Source: Denitrobaculum sp965225735
Lineage (GTDB): Bacteria; Pseudomonadota; Alphaproteobacteria; Kiloniellales; Kiloniellaceae
Direction: 5' to 3'
Assembly: GCA_965225735.1 (NCBI GenBank)
Contig: CBDDBN010000030.1
Coordinates: 1 to 64,000, forward strand
DNA length: 64,000 nt
Under the pieces are notes generated by a model. That model saw only the letters and a program-made list of their open reading frames with translations, made no database searches and was not told the DNA's origin. A program made the position numbers and the translations under genes. Of the stretch, positions 9,381 through 19,167 are shown one piece after another (within the stretch, counting starts at the first letter, position 1; the number at the start of each line of letters is the position of its first letter).

Positions 9381-10847
9381 ATGACGAAGAAAATGCTGCA
9401 GTTCGTCCATAAGGACCAGCATATGCCGGAGAAGCGCGATGCTTCGTCACGGCGCCAGGACTTCGACGAGATCTATCAGGAATACGACCCCGCAGGCGCC
9501 GCCGAGCAGGCCAGCCGCTGTTCGCAATGCGGCGTGCCCTTCTGCCAGGTTCACTGTCCGCTGCACAACAACATCCCCGACTGGCTGATGCTGACCGCAG
9601 AAGACCGGCTGGAGGAAGCTTACGAACTCTCCCAGTCGACCAATAACTTTCCGGAGATCTGCGGCCGCATCTGCCCTCAGGACCGCCTTTGCGAGGGCAA
9701 CTGCGTAATCGAGCAAGCCGGCCACGGCACGGTCACCATCGGCTCCGTCGAAAAGTACATCACCGATACCGCCTGGGAGAAAGGTTGGGTCAAGCCGGTC
9801 AAACCCCTGCAAGAGCGCGAAGAGACGATCGGCATCATTGGCGCCGGTCCGGCCGGCCTCGCCGCCGCCGAAGAACTGCGGCGCAAGGGCTATCAGGTGG
9901 TCATCTACGACCGTTACGACCGGGTCGGCGGCCTGCTGATCTATGGCATCCCGAACTTCAAGCTGGAGAAGGAGATCGTCGAGCGGCGCGCTAAGCTGCT
10001 GGCGGACTCCGGTGTGACCTATCAGCTGAATTTCGAAGTCGGTAAGGATGCCACCCTCGAGGAGCTGCGCGCCAAGCACGCGGCGGTGCTGGTCGCGACC
10101 GGCGTCTACAAGGGCCGCGACATCAAGATGCCGGGCGTTGGCCTGAAGAACGTCTTCCCGGCCCTGGATTATCTTACCGCCTCGAACCGCAAGGGCCTGG
10201 GCGACGCGGTGCCAGCTTTCGACGACGGTCAGTTGAATGCCCAAGGCAAGAACGTGGTGGTCATCGGTGGCGGTGACACCGCGATGGACTGCGTTCGCAC
10301 GGCTGTGCGCCAGGGCGCGAAATCGGTCAAATGCCTTTATCGCCGCGACCGACAGAACATGCCGGGATCTCAGCGGGAGGTAAAACACGCCGAGGAAGAA
10401 GGCGTTGAGTTTCTGTGGCTGTCGGCTCCCGAAGCCTTCCTGGGCGATACCCAGGTGACAGGTGTTCGGGCGGCCCGGGTTCACCTGGGCGTAGCCGATG
10501 CGACAGGCCGTCAGACCCCGCAGATCCTCGAAGGCTCCAGCTTCACCGTTAAGGCGGACATCGCCATCAAAGCGCTCGGTTTCGATCCGGAAGACCTGCC
10601 GCAGATGTTCGGCAGCAGCGACCTGACAGTCACCCGCTGGGGCACCTTAAAGGTCGATTTCCGGACCATGATGACCTCGCTGGACGGTGTGTTCGGCGCA
10701 GGCGATATCGTGCGCGGCGCCTCGCTGGTGGTCTGGGCGGTACGCGACGGCCGCGACGTGGCGGAGCAGATCCATAGCTATGTCCAGAAACGCGCGACCG
10801 CGACCGCAAACGAAAAAGCGGCTACCAGCGAGCGCGCCGTCGCCTGA
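9381..10847 (+). CDS. gltD: Glutamate synthase small subunit
   Basis: Beta subunit of NADPH-dependent glutamate synthase (GOGAT): takes electrons from NADPH to FAD and on through two [4Fe-4S] clusters to the large subunit. The N-terminal cluster-binding domain shows CSQCGVPFCQVHC (Cys47, 50, 55, 59) and a second group Cys94, 98, 104, 108. The FAD motif GAGPAGL is at 153-159 and the NADPH motif VIGGGDTAMDC near 290. Length 488 is typical. The ATG follows GGTCGGAGA. Its partner gltB starts 91 bp downstream in the same orientation, so the two are almost certainly co-transcribed, in the order gltD-gltB that is usual for many alphaproteobacteria. Confidence 0.96.
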   Translation: MTKKMLQFVHKDQHMPEKRDASSRRQDFDEIYQEYDPAGAAEQASRCSQCGVPFCQVHCPLHNNIPDWLMLTAEDRLEEAYELSQSTNNFPEICGRICPQDRLCEGNCVIEQAGHGTVTIGSVEKYITDTAWEKGWVKPVKPLQEREETIGIIGAGPAGLAAAEELRRKGYQVVIYDRYDRVGGLLIYGIPNFKLEKEIVERRAKLLADSGVTYQLNFEVGKDATLEELRAKHAAVLVATGVYKGRDIKMPGVGLKNVFPALDYLTASNRKGLGDAVPAFDDGQLNAQGKNVVVIGGGDTAMDCVRTAVRQGAKSVKCLYRRDRQNMPGSQREVKHAEEEGVEFLWLSAPEAFLGDTQVTGVRAARVHLGVADATGRQTPQILEGSSFTVKADIAIKALGFDPEDLPQMFGSSDLTVTRWGTLKVDFRTMMTSLDGVFGAGDIVRGASLVVWAVRDGRDVAEQIHSYVQKRATATANEKAATSERAVA

Positions 10848-10937
10848 CAAGCCGATAATCTGGACTTCAGGCAACGAGATATAAGGCAGGAATAACGAGA
10901 GGCGCCCAAGACGGCATCTCTTCAGGGATGTAAGAGC

Positions 10938-13900
10938 ATGACGAAGAAGAACGAAATTCAGCAGCAGCCGGAAACGAACGGCGTCCAGTTCATCAGCGAC
11001 TGGGAGGAGAATGCTGGCTATCTCTCGGAAAACGGCCTCTACGACCCGGCCGAAGAGCATTCTTCCTGCGGCGTCGGCCTGGTCGCTTCGATCGACGGAC
11101 GCGCAAGCCGCAGGATTGTCGAGGCCGGCGTCGAAGCGCTGAAGGCCGTCTGGCACCGCGGCGCCGTCGATGCGGATGGCAAGACAGGCGACGGCTGTGG
11201 CATCCACGTCGAGATTCCGCAGGACTTTTTTCACGAGCACGTTGAGCGCACCGGCCATACGCCAATCGAAGGCAAGCTGGCGGTCGGCATGGTCTTTCTG
11301 CCTCGCACAGATTTCTCGGCCCAAGAACGCTGCCGAGTCATCGTCGAGCGCGAGATCCTGAATTTCGGCTACAAGATTTACGGCTGGCGCCAGGTCCCGG
11401 TCGACACCACGGTGATCGGTGAGAAGGCCGCCGCTAACCGGCCCGAGATCGAGCAGATCATGATCGCCAACAATCGCGGTGTGTCGCTTGAACAGTTCGA
11501 GACCGACCTTTACGTCATCCGCCGCCGCATCGAGAAGACAGCCGAGACCGACTCGATCAAGGATTTCTATATCTGTTCGCTGAGCTGCCGCTCGGTGATC
11601 TACAAGGGTATGTTTCTGGCCGAATCCTTGGCGGAATTTTATCCGGACCTGAACGACGAGCGCTTTGTCTCGAGTTTCGCAATCTTTCACCAGCGCTACT
11701 CAACCAACACCTTCCCGACCTGGCATCTGGCCCAGCCCTTCCGCATGATCGCCCACAACGGCGAGATCAATACCGTGCGCGGTAACGTCAATTGGATGAA
11801 AGCGCACGAGTGTCGCATGGCGTCGGAAACCTTCGGCGACCACATTGAGGAACTCAAGCCGGTGATTCAGCCGGGCAGCTCCGATTCGGCCGCCCTGGAC
11901 GCCGTTTTCGAACTGATGGTCCGCGCAGGGCGTAGCCTGCCCATGGCAAAAATCATGTTGGTGCCCGAGGCCTGGAGCAACAACAGCGCGATGCCGAAAT
12001 CGCATAAGGATCTTTACGCCTACAGCAATGCCGTCATGGAGCCCTGGGACGGGCCCGCCGCGATCTGCGGCTACGGCGGGCGCTGGGTGATGGCTGGAAC
12101 GGATCGAAACGGCCTGCGACCACTCCGCTACACCATCACCCACGACGGTCTGCTGTTTTCGGGTTCGGAGACCGGTATGGTGCGCATCGACGAAAGCGCG
12201 ATCCGGGAAAAGGGCCGCCTTGGCCCCGGGGAGATGATTGCGATCGATCTGGAAGAGGGCAAGCTCTACCGAGACCGCGGGATCAAGGATTTCATGGCGG
12301 AGCAGCAGCCCTATGGCGACTGGGTGGGCAACATCACCGCGATCGACGACCTCGTGCGCGCCAACGCCGATAAAGGCGAAACGGCGCATTTCGACAAGAA
12401 CGAACTGCGCCGGCGCCAACTGAGCTTCGGGCAGACCATGGAGGACCTGGAACTCATCCTTCACCCCATGGTCGAGGACGCCAAGGAAGCGATCGGCTCC
12501 ATGGGCGACGACACACCGATGGCGGTTCTGTCGGACCGCTACCGCGCCCTGCATCACTTTTTCCGGCAGAACTTCAGTCAGGTCACCAACCCACCGATCG
12601 ACAGCCTGCGCGAACGCCAGGTGATGACGCTCAAGACGCGTCTGGGCAACCTGGGCAACATCCTGGACGAAGACGAAACCCAATGTAATCTGCTTCAGCT
12701 CGATTCCCCGGTGCTCTCGAATGCCGAATTCGAGGCTATGCGCCGTCACATGGGCGATACTGCCACCTCTATCGACTGCACCTTTGATGCGGCGGGCGAT
12801 GAGTTCGCCCTGCGCGATGCGGTGGCCCGCATTCAGCAAGAGGCAGAGAACGCCGTGCGTGAGGGTTGCGAGCACGTGATCCTCAGCGACGAGACGATGG
12901 GTGCGAAGCAGGCGGCAATGCCGATGATCCTCGCGACCGCCGCGGTCCATTCGCATCTGGTCAAGCAGAAGCTGCGGACCTTTATCTCGCTGAATGTACG
13001 CAGCGGCGAATGTATGGATGTGCACTATTTCGCCGTCCTGATCGGCGTCGGCGCGACCTCCGTGAACGCCTATCTGGCCCAGGAATCCATTGCCGACCGT
13101 CACCGGCGCGGCCTCTTCGGCGACCTGTCGCTCGAAGACTGCATGCTGCGCTACAAAAAGGCAGCCGACGAAGGCCTGTTGAAGATCATGTCCAAGATGG
13201 GTATCGCCGTGATCTCCTCCTACCGCGGCGGCTACAACTTCGAAGCTCTCGGCCTGTCGCGCACGCTGGTCGACGAGTACTTCCCTGCCATGCCCAGCCG
13301 CATCTCGGGTATCGGCATGTCGGGCATCCAGCAAAAAATCCTGGATATGCACAAGAAAGCCTGGAGTGAAGACTTCATAACCCTGCCGGTTGGCGGTTTC
13401 TATCGCTACCGGCGCGGCGGCGAAAGCCACGCCTGGGAGGCCGGTCTGATCCATACGCTTCAGACTGCTGTCGCCAACGACGCCTATTCGACCTACCGCA
13501 AATTCAGCGACGGCGTGCATAAGCTCCCACCTAGCAGTCTGCGCGATCTGGTGGACTTCAAACGCGACGGCATCGCGCCGATCTCGATCGAGGAGGTCGA
13601 GTCCATTACGGCGATCCGTAAGCGTTTTGTCACGCCTGGCATGTCGCTCGGCGCACTGAGCCCCGAAGCCCACGGCACGCTCAACATCGCCATGAACCGA
13701 ATCGGTGCCAAATCGGATTCCGGCGAGGGCGGCGAAGTCCCCGAGCGCTTCATTCCGCGCCCGAATGGCGATAACGAGAACTCCGCCATCAAGCAGATCG
13801 CCTCGGGTCGTTTCGGCGTAACCGCGGAGTACCTGAACAACTGCCGCGAAATCGAGATCAAGGTGGCGCAAGGCGCCAAGCCTGGTGAGGGCGGTCAGCT

Positions 13901-15509
13901 GCCGGGCTTCAAGGTGACCGAGATGATCGCCAAGCTGCGACACTCAACGCCCGGCGTGATGCTGATCTCGCCGCCGCCGCACCACGATATCTATTCCATC
14001 GAGGATCTGGCGCAGCTGATCTACGATCTTAAGCAGATCAATCCGGACGCCAAGGTCTGCGTCAAGCTGGTGGCGCGTTCGGGTATCGGCACTATCGCGG
14101 CAGGCGTGGCCAAGGCGAAGGCCGACGTGATCCTGATCGCCGGCGGCAACGGCGGCACCGGCGCCTCGCCGCAAACCTCCGTCAAGTTCGCGGGCGTACC
14201 CTGGGAGATGGGCCTGAGCGAAGTGCAGCAGGTCCTGACCCTGAATCGTCTACGCCACAACGTCACCCTGCGTACGGACGGCGGTCTGAAAACCGGCCGG
14301 GACGTGGTGGTCGCGGCCATCCTCGGCGCCGAAGAATACGGTATCGGCACAGCATCCCTAGTCGCCATGGGCTGCATCATGGTGCGGCAATGCCACTCCA
14401 ACACTTGTCCGGTGGGCGTCTGTGTTCAGGACGCAAAGCTGCGCGAGAAGTTCACAGGCACCCCGGAGAAGGTGGTGAATCTCTTCAGCTTCATCGCCGA
14501 GGAAGTCCGCGAGATCCTCGCCTCGCTGGGTGTGCGGTCCCTGGAGCAAGTGATCGGTCGGACCGATCTGTTGGTTCAGGTTAGCCGCGGCGCCGAACAC
14601 TTGGACGATCTGGACCTCAATCCTCTCCTCGCCCGCGCGGAAAGCGATGGTCACCCGGTCCACTGCACGCTGAAGGGTCGCAACGAGGTGCCCGACACCC
14701 TGGACGCCCAGATCATCGAAGACGCCCGCGCTTTGTTTGACGACGGCGAAAAAATGCAGCTGCAGTATTCGATCCGCAATACGCATCGCGCGATCGGCAC
14801 CCGGCTGTCCTCCATGATCACCCGTCGCTTCGGCATGAAGGGACTCAATGCAGGCCACGTCACCGTGCGGCTGCGCGGGTCGGCCGGTCAGTCCCTTGGC
14901 GCTTTCGCCGTCCGAGGTCTTAAGCTGGAGGTCTTCGGCGACGCCAACGACTATGTCGGAAAAGGCCTTTCCGGCGGCACGATCGTGGTCCGCCCGACCA
15001 CGGCCAGCCCGTTGACCACCAACGAAAACACCATCATCGGCAATACCGTACTCTACGGCGCGACCGACGGTCGCCTCTTCGCGGCGGGCCAGGCTGGTGA
15101 ACGTTTCTGCGTGCGCAACTCGGCCGCCGTCGCCGTCGTCGAAGGCTGCGGCTCCAATGGCTGCGAGTATATGACCGGCGGCACGGCAGTCATTCTCGGC
15201 CAGGTCGGTCACAACTTCGCGGCCGGCATGACCGGCGGCATGGCCTTCGTCTACGACGAGGAAGGCACCCTGCCGGATCGGATCAACAGCGAGAGCGTGA
15301 TCTTCCAGCGGATCGAAACCGATCACTGGGAAGGCGTGCTGAAGTCGCTGATCGAGGAGCATGTGAAAGAAACCCAGTCGCGCTTTGCCGAGCGTCTGCT
15401 GATCGACTGGACCCATGAACGCGGCAAGTTTTGGCAGGTCGTACCGAAGGAGATGATCGATCGTCTCGCGCATCCCATCGGCGCGGGACCACGCGAGCAG
15501 CGCGCCTGA
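10938..15509 (+). CDS. gltB: Glutamate synthase large subunit
   Basis: Alpha subunit of NADPH-GOGAT, making two glutamates from glutamine and 2-oxoglutarate and so, with glutamine synthetase, assimilating ammonia. A 43-residue propeptide precedes the class II amidotransferase nucleophile Cys44 (SSCGVGLVA), which becomes the N terminus after processing. A central domain and FMN-binding synthase barrel follow; the 3Fe-4S motif CxxxxxCxxxxC lies at Cys1146, Cys1152 and Cys1157 (GCIMVRQCHSNTC). The C-terminal GXGXG beta-helix domain occupies about 1270-1480 (GSNGCEYMTGG). Length 1523 is normal. Directly follows gltD; a rho-independent terminator begins 56 bp after the stop. Confidence 0.97.
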   Translation: MTKKNEIQQQPETNGVQFISDWEENAGYLSENGLYDPAEEHSSCGVGLVASIDGRASRRIVEAGVEALKAVWHRGAVDADGKTGDGCGIHVEIPQDFFHEHVERTGHTPIEGKLAVGMVFLPRTDFSAQERCRVIVEREILNFGYKIYGWRQVPVDTTVIGEKAAANRPEIEQIMIANNRGVSLEQFETDLYVIRRRIEKTAETDSIKDFYICSLSCRSVIYKGMFLAESLAEFYPDLNDERFVSSFAIFHQRYSTNTFPTWHLAQPFRMIAHNGEINTVRGNVNWMKAHECRMASETFGDHIEELKPVIQPGSSDSAALDAVFELMVRAGRSLPMAKIMLVPEAWSNNSAMPKSHKDLYAYSNAVMEPWDGPAAICGYGGRWVMAGTDRNGLRPLRYTITHDGLLFSGSETGMVRIDESAIREKGRLGPGEMIAIDLEEGKLYRDRGIKDFMAEQQPYGDWVGNITAIDDLVRANADKGETAHFDKNELRRRQLSFGQTMEDLELILHPMVEDAKEAIGSMGDDTPMAVLSDRYRALHHFFRQNFSQVTNPPIDSLRERQVMTLKTRLGNLGNILDEDETQCNLLQLDSPVLSNAEFEAMRRHMGDTATSIDCTFDAAGDEFALRDAVARIQQEAENAVREGCEHVILSDETMGAKQAAMPMILATAAVHSHLVKQKLRTFISLNVRSGECMDVHYFAVLIGVGATSVNAYLAQESIADRHRRGLFGDLSLEDCMLRYKKAADEGLLKIMSKMGIAVISSYRGGYNFEALGLSRTLVDEYFPAMPSRISGIGMSGIQQKILDMHKKAWSEDFITLPVGGFYRYRRGGESHAWEAGLIHTLQTAVANDAYSTYRKFSDGVHKLPPSSLRDLVDFKRDGIAPISIEEVESITAIRKRFVTPGMSLGALSPEAHGTLNIAMNRIGAKSDSGEGGEVPERFIPRPNGDNENSAIKQIASGRFGVTAEYLNNCREIEIKVAQGAKPGEGGQLPGFKVTEMIAKLRHSTPGVMLISPPPHHDIYSIEDLAQLIYDLKQINPDAKVCVKLVARSGIGTIAAGVAKAKADVILIAGGNGGTGASPQTSVKFAGVPWEMGLSEVQQVLTLNRLRHNVTLRTDGGLKTGRDVVVAAILGAEEYGIGTASLVAMGCIMVRQCHSNTCPVGVCVQDAKLREKFTGTPEKVVNLFSFIAEEVREILASLGVRSLEQVIGRTDLLVQVSRGAEHLDDLDLNPLLARAESDGHPVHCTLKGRNEVPDTLDAQIIEDARALFDDGEKMQLQYSIRNTHRAIGTRLSSMITRRFGMKGLNAGHVTVRLRGSAGQSLGAFAVRGLKLEVFGDANDYVGKGLSGGTIVVRPTTASPLTTNENTIIGNTVLYGATDGRLFAAGQAGERFCVRNSAAVAVVEGCGSNGCEYMTGGTAVILGQVGHNFAAGMTGGMAFVYDEEGTLPDRINSESVIFQRIETDHWEGVLKSLIEEHVKETQSRFAERLLIDWTHERGKFWQVVPKEMIDRLAHPIGAGPREQRA

Positions 15510-15564
15510 GAAGGCCGCTTAAACCGTCAAGACAGCGTACCCTGTAACTGCTGTAAAACTGCAA

Positions 15565-15602
15565 CGGGCGCTTCCTGAATAGGGGAGCGTCCGATTTTTT
15601 TT
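15565..15602 (+). terminator. Rho-independent terminator of gltDB
   Basis: Stem CGGGCGCTTCC paired with GGGGAGCGTCCG around a TGAATA loop, with one G-T pair, followed by eight T residues. It ends the glutamate synthase operon before the fzlA-like gene. Confidence 0.85.
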
Positions 15603-15683
15603 GAGATTTTGAGTGCCAGTCGCCTAGAGTCAGGCTATTCACTTCGGCGCCTGCAGATTTCTCAGAGTCCCATTCTTTTTGTG

Positions 15684-16352
15684 ATGCGTTACCTCTTCCA
15701 CCTGCCCCTCGAATCCCAGTGCCGCAAGATTCGGATTCTTCTGGCCGAAAAGAAGCTGGAATTCGAGTTGAAGGTCGAGCCGGTTTGGGAACGGCGCGAG
15801 GGTTTTCTGCAACTCAATCCCGCCTGCGAAGTCCCGGTGCTGACAGAAACCGACGGCACCGCTGTCGCCGGCGGACCGGTCATCGCCGAGTATCTGGAAG
15901 ATGCCTATAACGACAGCAGCTTCTTGGGCGAGACTCCGCTGGAACGGGCGGAAACACGGCGCATGATGCTGTGGTTCGACGGCAAGTTCCATCGGGAAGT
16001 CACGGCCAATCTGGTCGAGCAGAAACTGATGAAGCGCCTGAAGGGCTCGGGCGAACCCAACTCCAACGCCATCCGGGCCGGCCACGCCAACATCCACTAT
16101 CACCTGGAGTACATTTCCTGGCTCTGCGACCGGCGCCGCTGGCTGGCCGGGAACTCCTTTTCCCTCGCCGATATCGCCGCCGCGGCGCAGCTTTCCGCGG
16201 TCGATTATCTCGGCGACGTGCCCTGGGAGAAACACCCGGACGCAAAGGACTGGTATGCCCGGGTCAAATCCAGACCCAGCATCCGCCCGATCTTGGCGGA
16301 CCATGTGCCAGGAATGAAACCGCCCAAATACTACGCAGACCCAGATTTCTAA
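15684..16352 (+). CDS. fzlA: Glutathione S-transferase-fold protein, FzlA-like
   Basis: Thioredoxin-fold N domain (residues 1-80, YLFHLPLESQCRKIRILLAEK) and helical C domain; total 222 residues. It matches the alphaproteobacterial FzlA group, whose Caulobacter member binds FtsZ and sets constriction rate rather than acting as a classical transferase: hallmarks seen here are KKLEFELKVEPVWERR, WFDGKFHREVT, DYLGDVPW and a C-terminal Y-A-D-x-D-F. The start at 15684 matches the family; the upstream extension to 15609 is unlikely. No strong ribosome site. In related genomes fzlA is often followed by queG; here the next gene is a convergent nitroreductase. The function as division factor is inferred from family membership only. 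Confidence 0.8.
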   Translation: MRYLFHLPLESQCRKIRILLAEKKLEFELKVEPVWERREGFLQLNPACEVPVLTETDGTAVAGGPVIAEYLEDAYNDSSFLGETPLERAETRRMMLWFDGKFHREVTANLVEQKLMKRLKGSGEPNSNAIRAGHANIHYHLEYISWLCDRRRWLAGNSFSLADIAAAAQLSAVDYLGDVPWEKHPDAKDWYARVKSRPSIRPILADHVPGMKPPKYYADPDF

Positions 16353-16381
16353 GGCGCGATGATCGCGCCCGCGCGATGAAC

Positions 16382-17236
16382 TCAGTCCAACTTAAAGCCC
16401 TTGCGCCGCACGAAATCTCCGAAGTCGGCACGCTCCGGCTTGCTATACTGCCGTGCCTTATCCTCGGACCAGCCGTAATCGTCCATCTGACCGAGCTCAG
16501 ATGCGAAGCGTTGCTCTTTGTAAGGCTGAACCGCTGCCCGCCGCCGGTCATAGGCAGCAATCGTCTCTTCGCCACCAACCTCGCCATAACGATTATGATG
16601 CAGGCTGGCTGCCAAAGGCAGCCGCAGACTCATGGTGGGCGCTTCCAAGGGCTGGCCGACGGCGAGCGCGGCAACCGGAAAGACCAGATCGGGCAGACCG
16701 AGCAGGTCGCTCGCTTCCTGCGCGCGGTTTCGAATGGCACTGATGGGGCAGGTCCCCAGGCCTGCTGATTCAGCAGCAAGTACGAAGGCCGTTAGCGCGA
16801 TGGCGGCATCGACACTGGCGTTGAAAAAGGCATCCAGGTGATCGTTCGCAAAGGCGTGGCCGCGCAGATTATGAAGGCTGCGCTGGCGCCGATGGTTCCC
16901 ACAAAAAATCACCAGGGCTGGCACGCCCTCGACCCAGGCCTGATCCGATAGAATAGCCTTCAAGGCCGCGAGTTGCTCGTCGTCGGTAACGATCACGATG
17001 TCGCGTTGTTGAAGATCGCTCTTCGTCGGCGCTGCGAGGGCCAGCGATGCGAGTAGCTGCAGTTGCCCCAGCGGTGGCGGTTCAGGCGTGAAGTTTCGCA
17101 CGGAGCCGCGGGACGCAAGCGCCTCCCACAGCGCCGGAATGTCAGCACGCTCATCGAGTGCCGCCCGGTCGATGGTCGCGCTGGCGTCGCTGTAGCGTTC
17201 TTCAAGCGCGGAAAAGAGTTGATCCAGATCGTCCAA
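16382..17236 (-). CDS. Nitroreductase-family flavoprotein
   Basis: Member of the FMN-dependent nitroreductase superfamily (NfsA/FRP-like) that reduces nitro compounds, quinones or flavins with NAD(P)H. The FMN-binding start is ASRGSVRNFTPEPP at about residues 41-54, a variation of the R-S-x-R-x-F motif, with APTKSDLQQ and the C-terminal RLPLAASLHHNRYG typical of the NfsA subgroup. 284 residues. It lies convergent to the fzlA-like gene (29-bp gap) and is co-oriented with the TPR gene 29 bp upstream of it, so those two may be one transcript. Substrate cannot be told from sequence. Confidence 0.85.
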   Translation of the reverse strand: MDDLDQLFSALEERYSDASATIDRAALDERADIPALWEALASRGSVRNFTPEPPPLGQLQLLASLALAAPTKSDLQQRDIVIVTDDEQLAALKAILSDQAWVEGVPALVIFCGNHRRQRSLHNLRGHAFANDHLDAFFNASVDAAIALTAFVLAAESAGLGTCPISAIRNRAQEASDLLGLPDLVFPVAALAVGQPLEAPTMSLRLPLAASLHHNRYGEVGGEETIAAYDRRRAAVQPYKEQRFASELGQMDDYGWSEDKARQYSKPERADFGDFVRRKGFKLD

Positions 17237-17265
17237 AGGCCGAATCCTTCGCCTGTATCGGGTCG

Positions 17266-18033
17266 CTACTCGACCGTGACGTCGAGCTTCTCGAGATTCT
17301 GCTGAGCCGCATCGCCGGTCGGCGTGCCCTCGGCGAGATTGGCGGCGGTCAGCCAGTCAGCGCGCGCGCCCTGCTCGTCGCCGTTCAACCGGCGCAAAAT
17401 GCCGCGTTCCAGCAGGGCCTCGGCGTTCTCCGGACGCAGTTTCAATGCCTGATTGACGTCTTCCAGCGCCAATTCATTGGCATCCAGATAACGATAGGCT
17501 GTCGCCCGGAAAACTAGGATATCTTCACGTTCCGGCGCCAGATCCTGTGCCCGGTTGAGATCGTCGATCGCATCCCAATAGCTCGAGGCCGCCGCTAGCG
17601 CGACCGAGCGGTCGATGAGCAGTTCAACATTGTCGGGATCGAGCTTCAGAGCCGCGGAAAGCACCTTGTAAGAGCGATCGATATCACCCTGCAGCAACCA
17701 GGCCTGCGCCGCCTGGGCCAGAACATCGGCCCGCAGCCGATCCGAAGAATCGGTCATGGTCTGGGCCAGAGCCTCTAGGCGTTCCGCCGCCTTATCGTAT
17801 TGTCCAAGGCCAATCAGCGCGACATTGCCGCAGTGACGGGCCGCATTGCCACCGCCCTTGGATTCCCAGGCGAGCGCCGCCTCGAAGGCCTCTTCCGGTT
17901 CGATCTGAGTAAGCTGCATGCAGGCGGCATACTGCTCGGCGTGATCGATTTCTTCGGCCGCGGCCGGTAGAGTCCCGGCCATAATCGCCAAAGCGGTCGC
18001 AGTCACAATGGTTAATCTGGAGAAGACCAACAC
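17266..18033 (-). CDS. Secreted tetratricopeptide-repeat protein
   Basis: 255 residues with a signal peptide (residues 1-26, hydrophobic core followed by PAAAEE) and tandem TPR units over about 95-235 (for example VLSALKLDPDN-type and ALKLRPENAEALLERG helices). Expected in the periplasm as a protein-interaction scaffold; no enzyme domain visible. Two cysteines in the first mature part (CMQLT, ARHCGN) could form a disulfide. It precedes the nitroreductase gene on the same strand. A specific partner is not indicated by context. Confidence 0.75.
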   Translation of the reverse strand: MLVFSRLTIVTATALAIMAGTLPAAAEEIDHAEQYAACMQLTQIEPEEAFEAALAWESKGGGNAARHCGNVALIGLGQYDKAAERLEALAQTMTDSSDRLRADVLAQAAQAWLLQGDIDRSYKVLSAALKLDPDNVELLIDRSVALAAASSYWDAIDDLNRAQDLAPEREDILVFRATAYRYLDANELALEDVNQALKLRPENAEALLERGILRRLNGDEQGARADWLTAANLAEGTPTGDAAQQNLEKLDVTVE

Positions 18034-18171
18034 AATCCCTCAGACAGGCTTCAAATTCGATGCGCAGGATGCCATATCACTTGATCTAAAATCGACGCCA
18101 ATCACCGATTGATCAAGAGGCAAGTTCGTGGTGCCTGCCACAGCTCCCCCTGATTTTCTGCACGAGTTATC

Positions 18172-19044
18172 ATGACCGAACCATCGAACCATCTCTTCTG
18201 CTTCGGCCTGGGCTTTTCGGCCCGGGTTCTCTCAAAACGCCTCTTGGCCAAGGGTTGGCGGGTTACCGGGACGACCCGCAGCGAGGAAAAGCGACAGGCT
18301 CTTCTGGCGCAAGGCTTTAGCGAAGTGCTTCTGTTCGACGGCACGCAGCCGCTTGCGGATCCTTCGAATGTCTTGCGTGACATCACGCATATCCTGATAT
18401 CCGCGGCACCGGATGCCACGGGTGATCCTGTGTTGATGCAGCACCGCCGGGACATCGCCGCCCTGCCCAACCTGCAGTGGCTCGGCTACCTTTCGACCAC
18501 CGGCGTCTACGGGAATCACGACGGCAGCTGGGTCGACGAGGAGGCCCCATTATCCCCCAGCAGCCCGCGCAGCGAATACCGCGTGGCGGCGGAACAGGCC
18601 TGGCTGGAACTGGCAGCCGAAGACCGGGTGCCCGTCCATATTTTTCGCCTGGCTGGTATTTACGGTCCGGGCCGCAGCATGCTGGACACGGTGCGCGCCG
18701 GGAAGGCGAAACGTATAGATCGGCCGGGACAGGTCTTTAGCCGAATCCATGTGGAGGACATCGCAACGGTTCTGGAAGCCTCCATCGCCGCGCCCAACGG
18801 TGGCCGAATCTACAACGTCTGCGACGATATGGCGGCCTCCCCCGCCGAGGTCACCGCCCATGCCTGCGAACTGCTAGGCGTCGAGCCGCCGCCCCTGGTG
18901 CCCTTCGAAGAAGCCGGCCTCTCACCCATGGGTAAGACCTTCTGGCTCGACAACAAGCGGGTTTCGAACCGGCGGCTGCACGAAGAGCTCGGCGTCGAAC
19001 TGCGCTATCCTGATTACAAAGCAGGTTTGGCGAGTTTGCTTTAG
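18172..19044 (+). CDS. NAD-dependent epimerase/dehydratase (SDR, YeeZ-like)
   Basis: Extended short-chain dehydrogenase of about 290 residues with the N-terminal motif FCFGLGFSARVLSKRL (G-x-G-F-x-A form of the nucleotide site), LSTTGVYGNHDGSWVDE in the substrate region, and a catalytic-type YRVAAEQAW, where the usual Y-x-x-x-K lysine is replaced by glutamate-type sequence, so classic SDR catalysis is doubtful. Proteins of this group often sit near fzlA and queG in alphaproteobacteria. The gene is convergent with the hydrolase at 19168, separated by a strong hairpin. Confidence 0.78.
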   Translation: MTEPSNHLFCFGLGFSARVLSKRLLAKGWRVTGTTRSEEKRQALLAQGFSEVLLFDGTQPLADPSNVLRDITHILISAAPDATGDPVLMQHRRDIAALPNLQWLGYLSTTGVYGNHDGSWVDEEAPLSPSSPRSEYRVAAEQAWLELAAEDRVPVHIFRLAGIYGPGRSMLDTVRAGKAKRIDRPGQVFSRIHVEDIATVLEASIAAPNGGRIYNVCDDMAASPAEVTAHACELLGVEPPPLVPFEEAGLSPMGKTFWLDNKRVSNRRLHEELGVELRYPDYKAGLASLL

Positions 19045-19068
19045 GAATTTGTTTTGAGACCGGCTGTG

Positions 19069-19138
19069 CCAGCCCACACCCCCGCCCGGCCGCCCATCGG
19101 CATTATGATTGGGACGGCCGGGCGGGGGTGTGGGCTGG
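19069..19138. terminator. Long GC-rich hairpin between convergent genes
   Basis: Perfect 24-bp inverted arms at 19069-19092 and 19115-19138 around a 22-nt middle that itself can pair in part. It sits between the stops of the SDR (19044) and the hydrolase (19168). No T-run follows on either strand, so it may terminate both transcripts inefficiently, protect mRNA ends, or be a palindromic repeat element. Confidence 0.6.
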
Positions 19139-19167
19139 AACCGGTTCGACATCAGTCGAACCTCAAG

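Noticed and set aside
9103..9412. Possible small genes upstream of gltD
   Set aside because: No start signal, composition irregular, overlapping frames; more likely leader sequence.
11700..13943. 747-codon open frame antisense to gltB
   Set aside because: Mirror of high-GC codon use; no motif or ribosome site, and gltB is certain.
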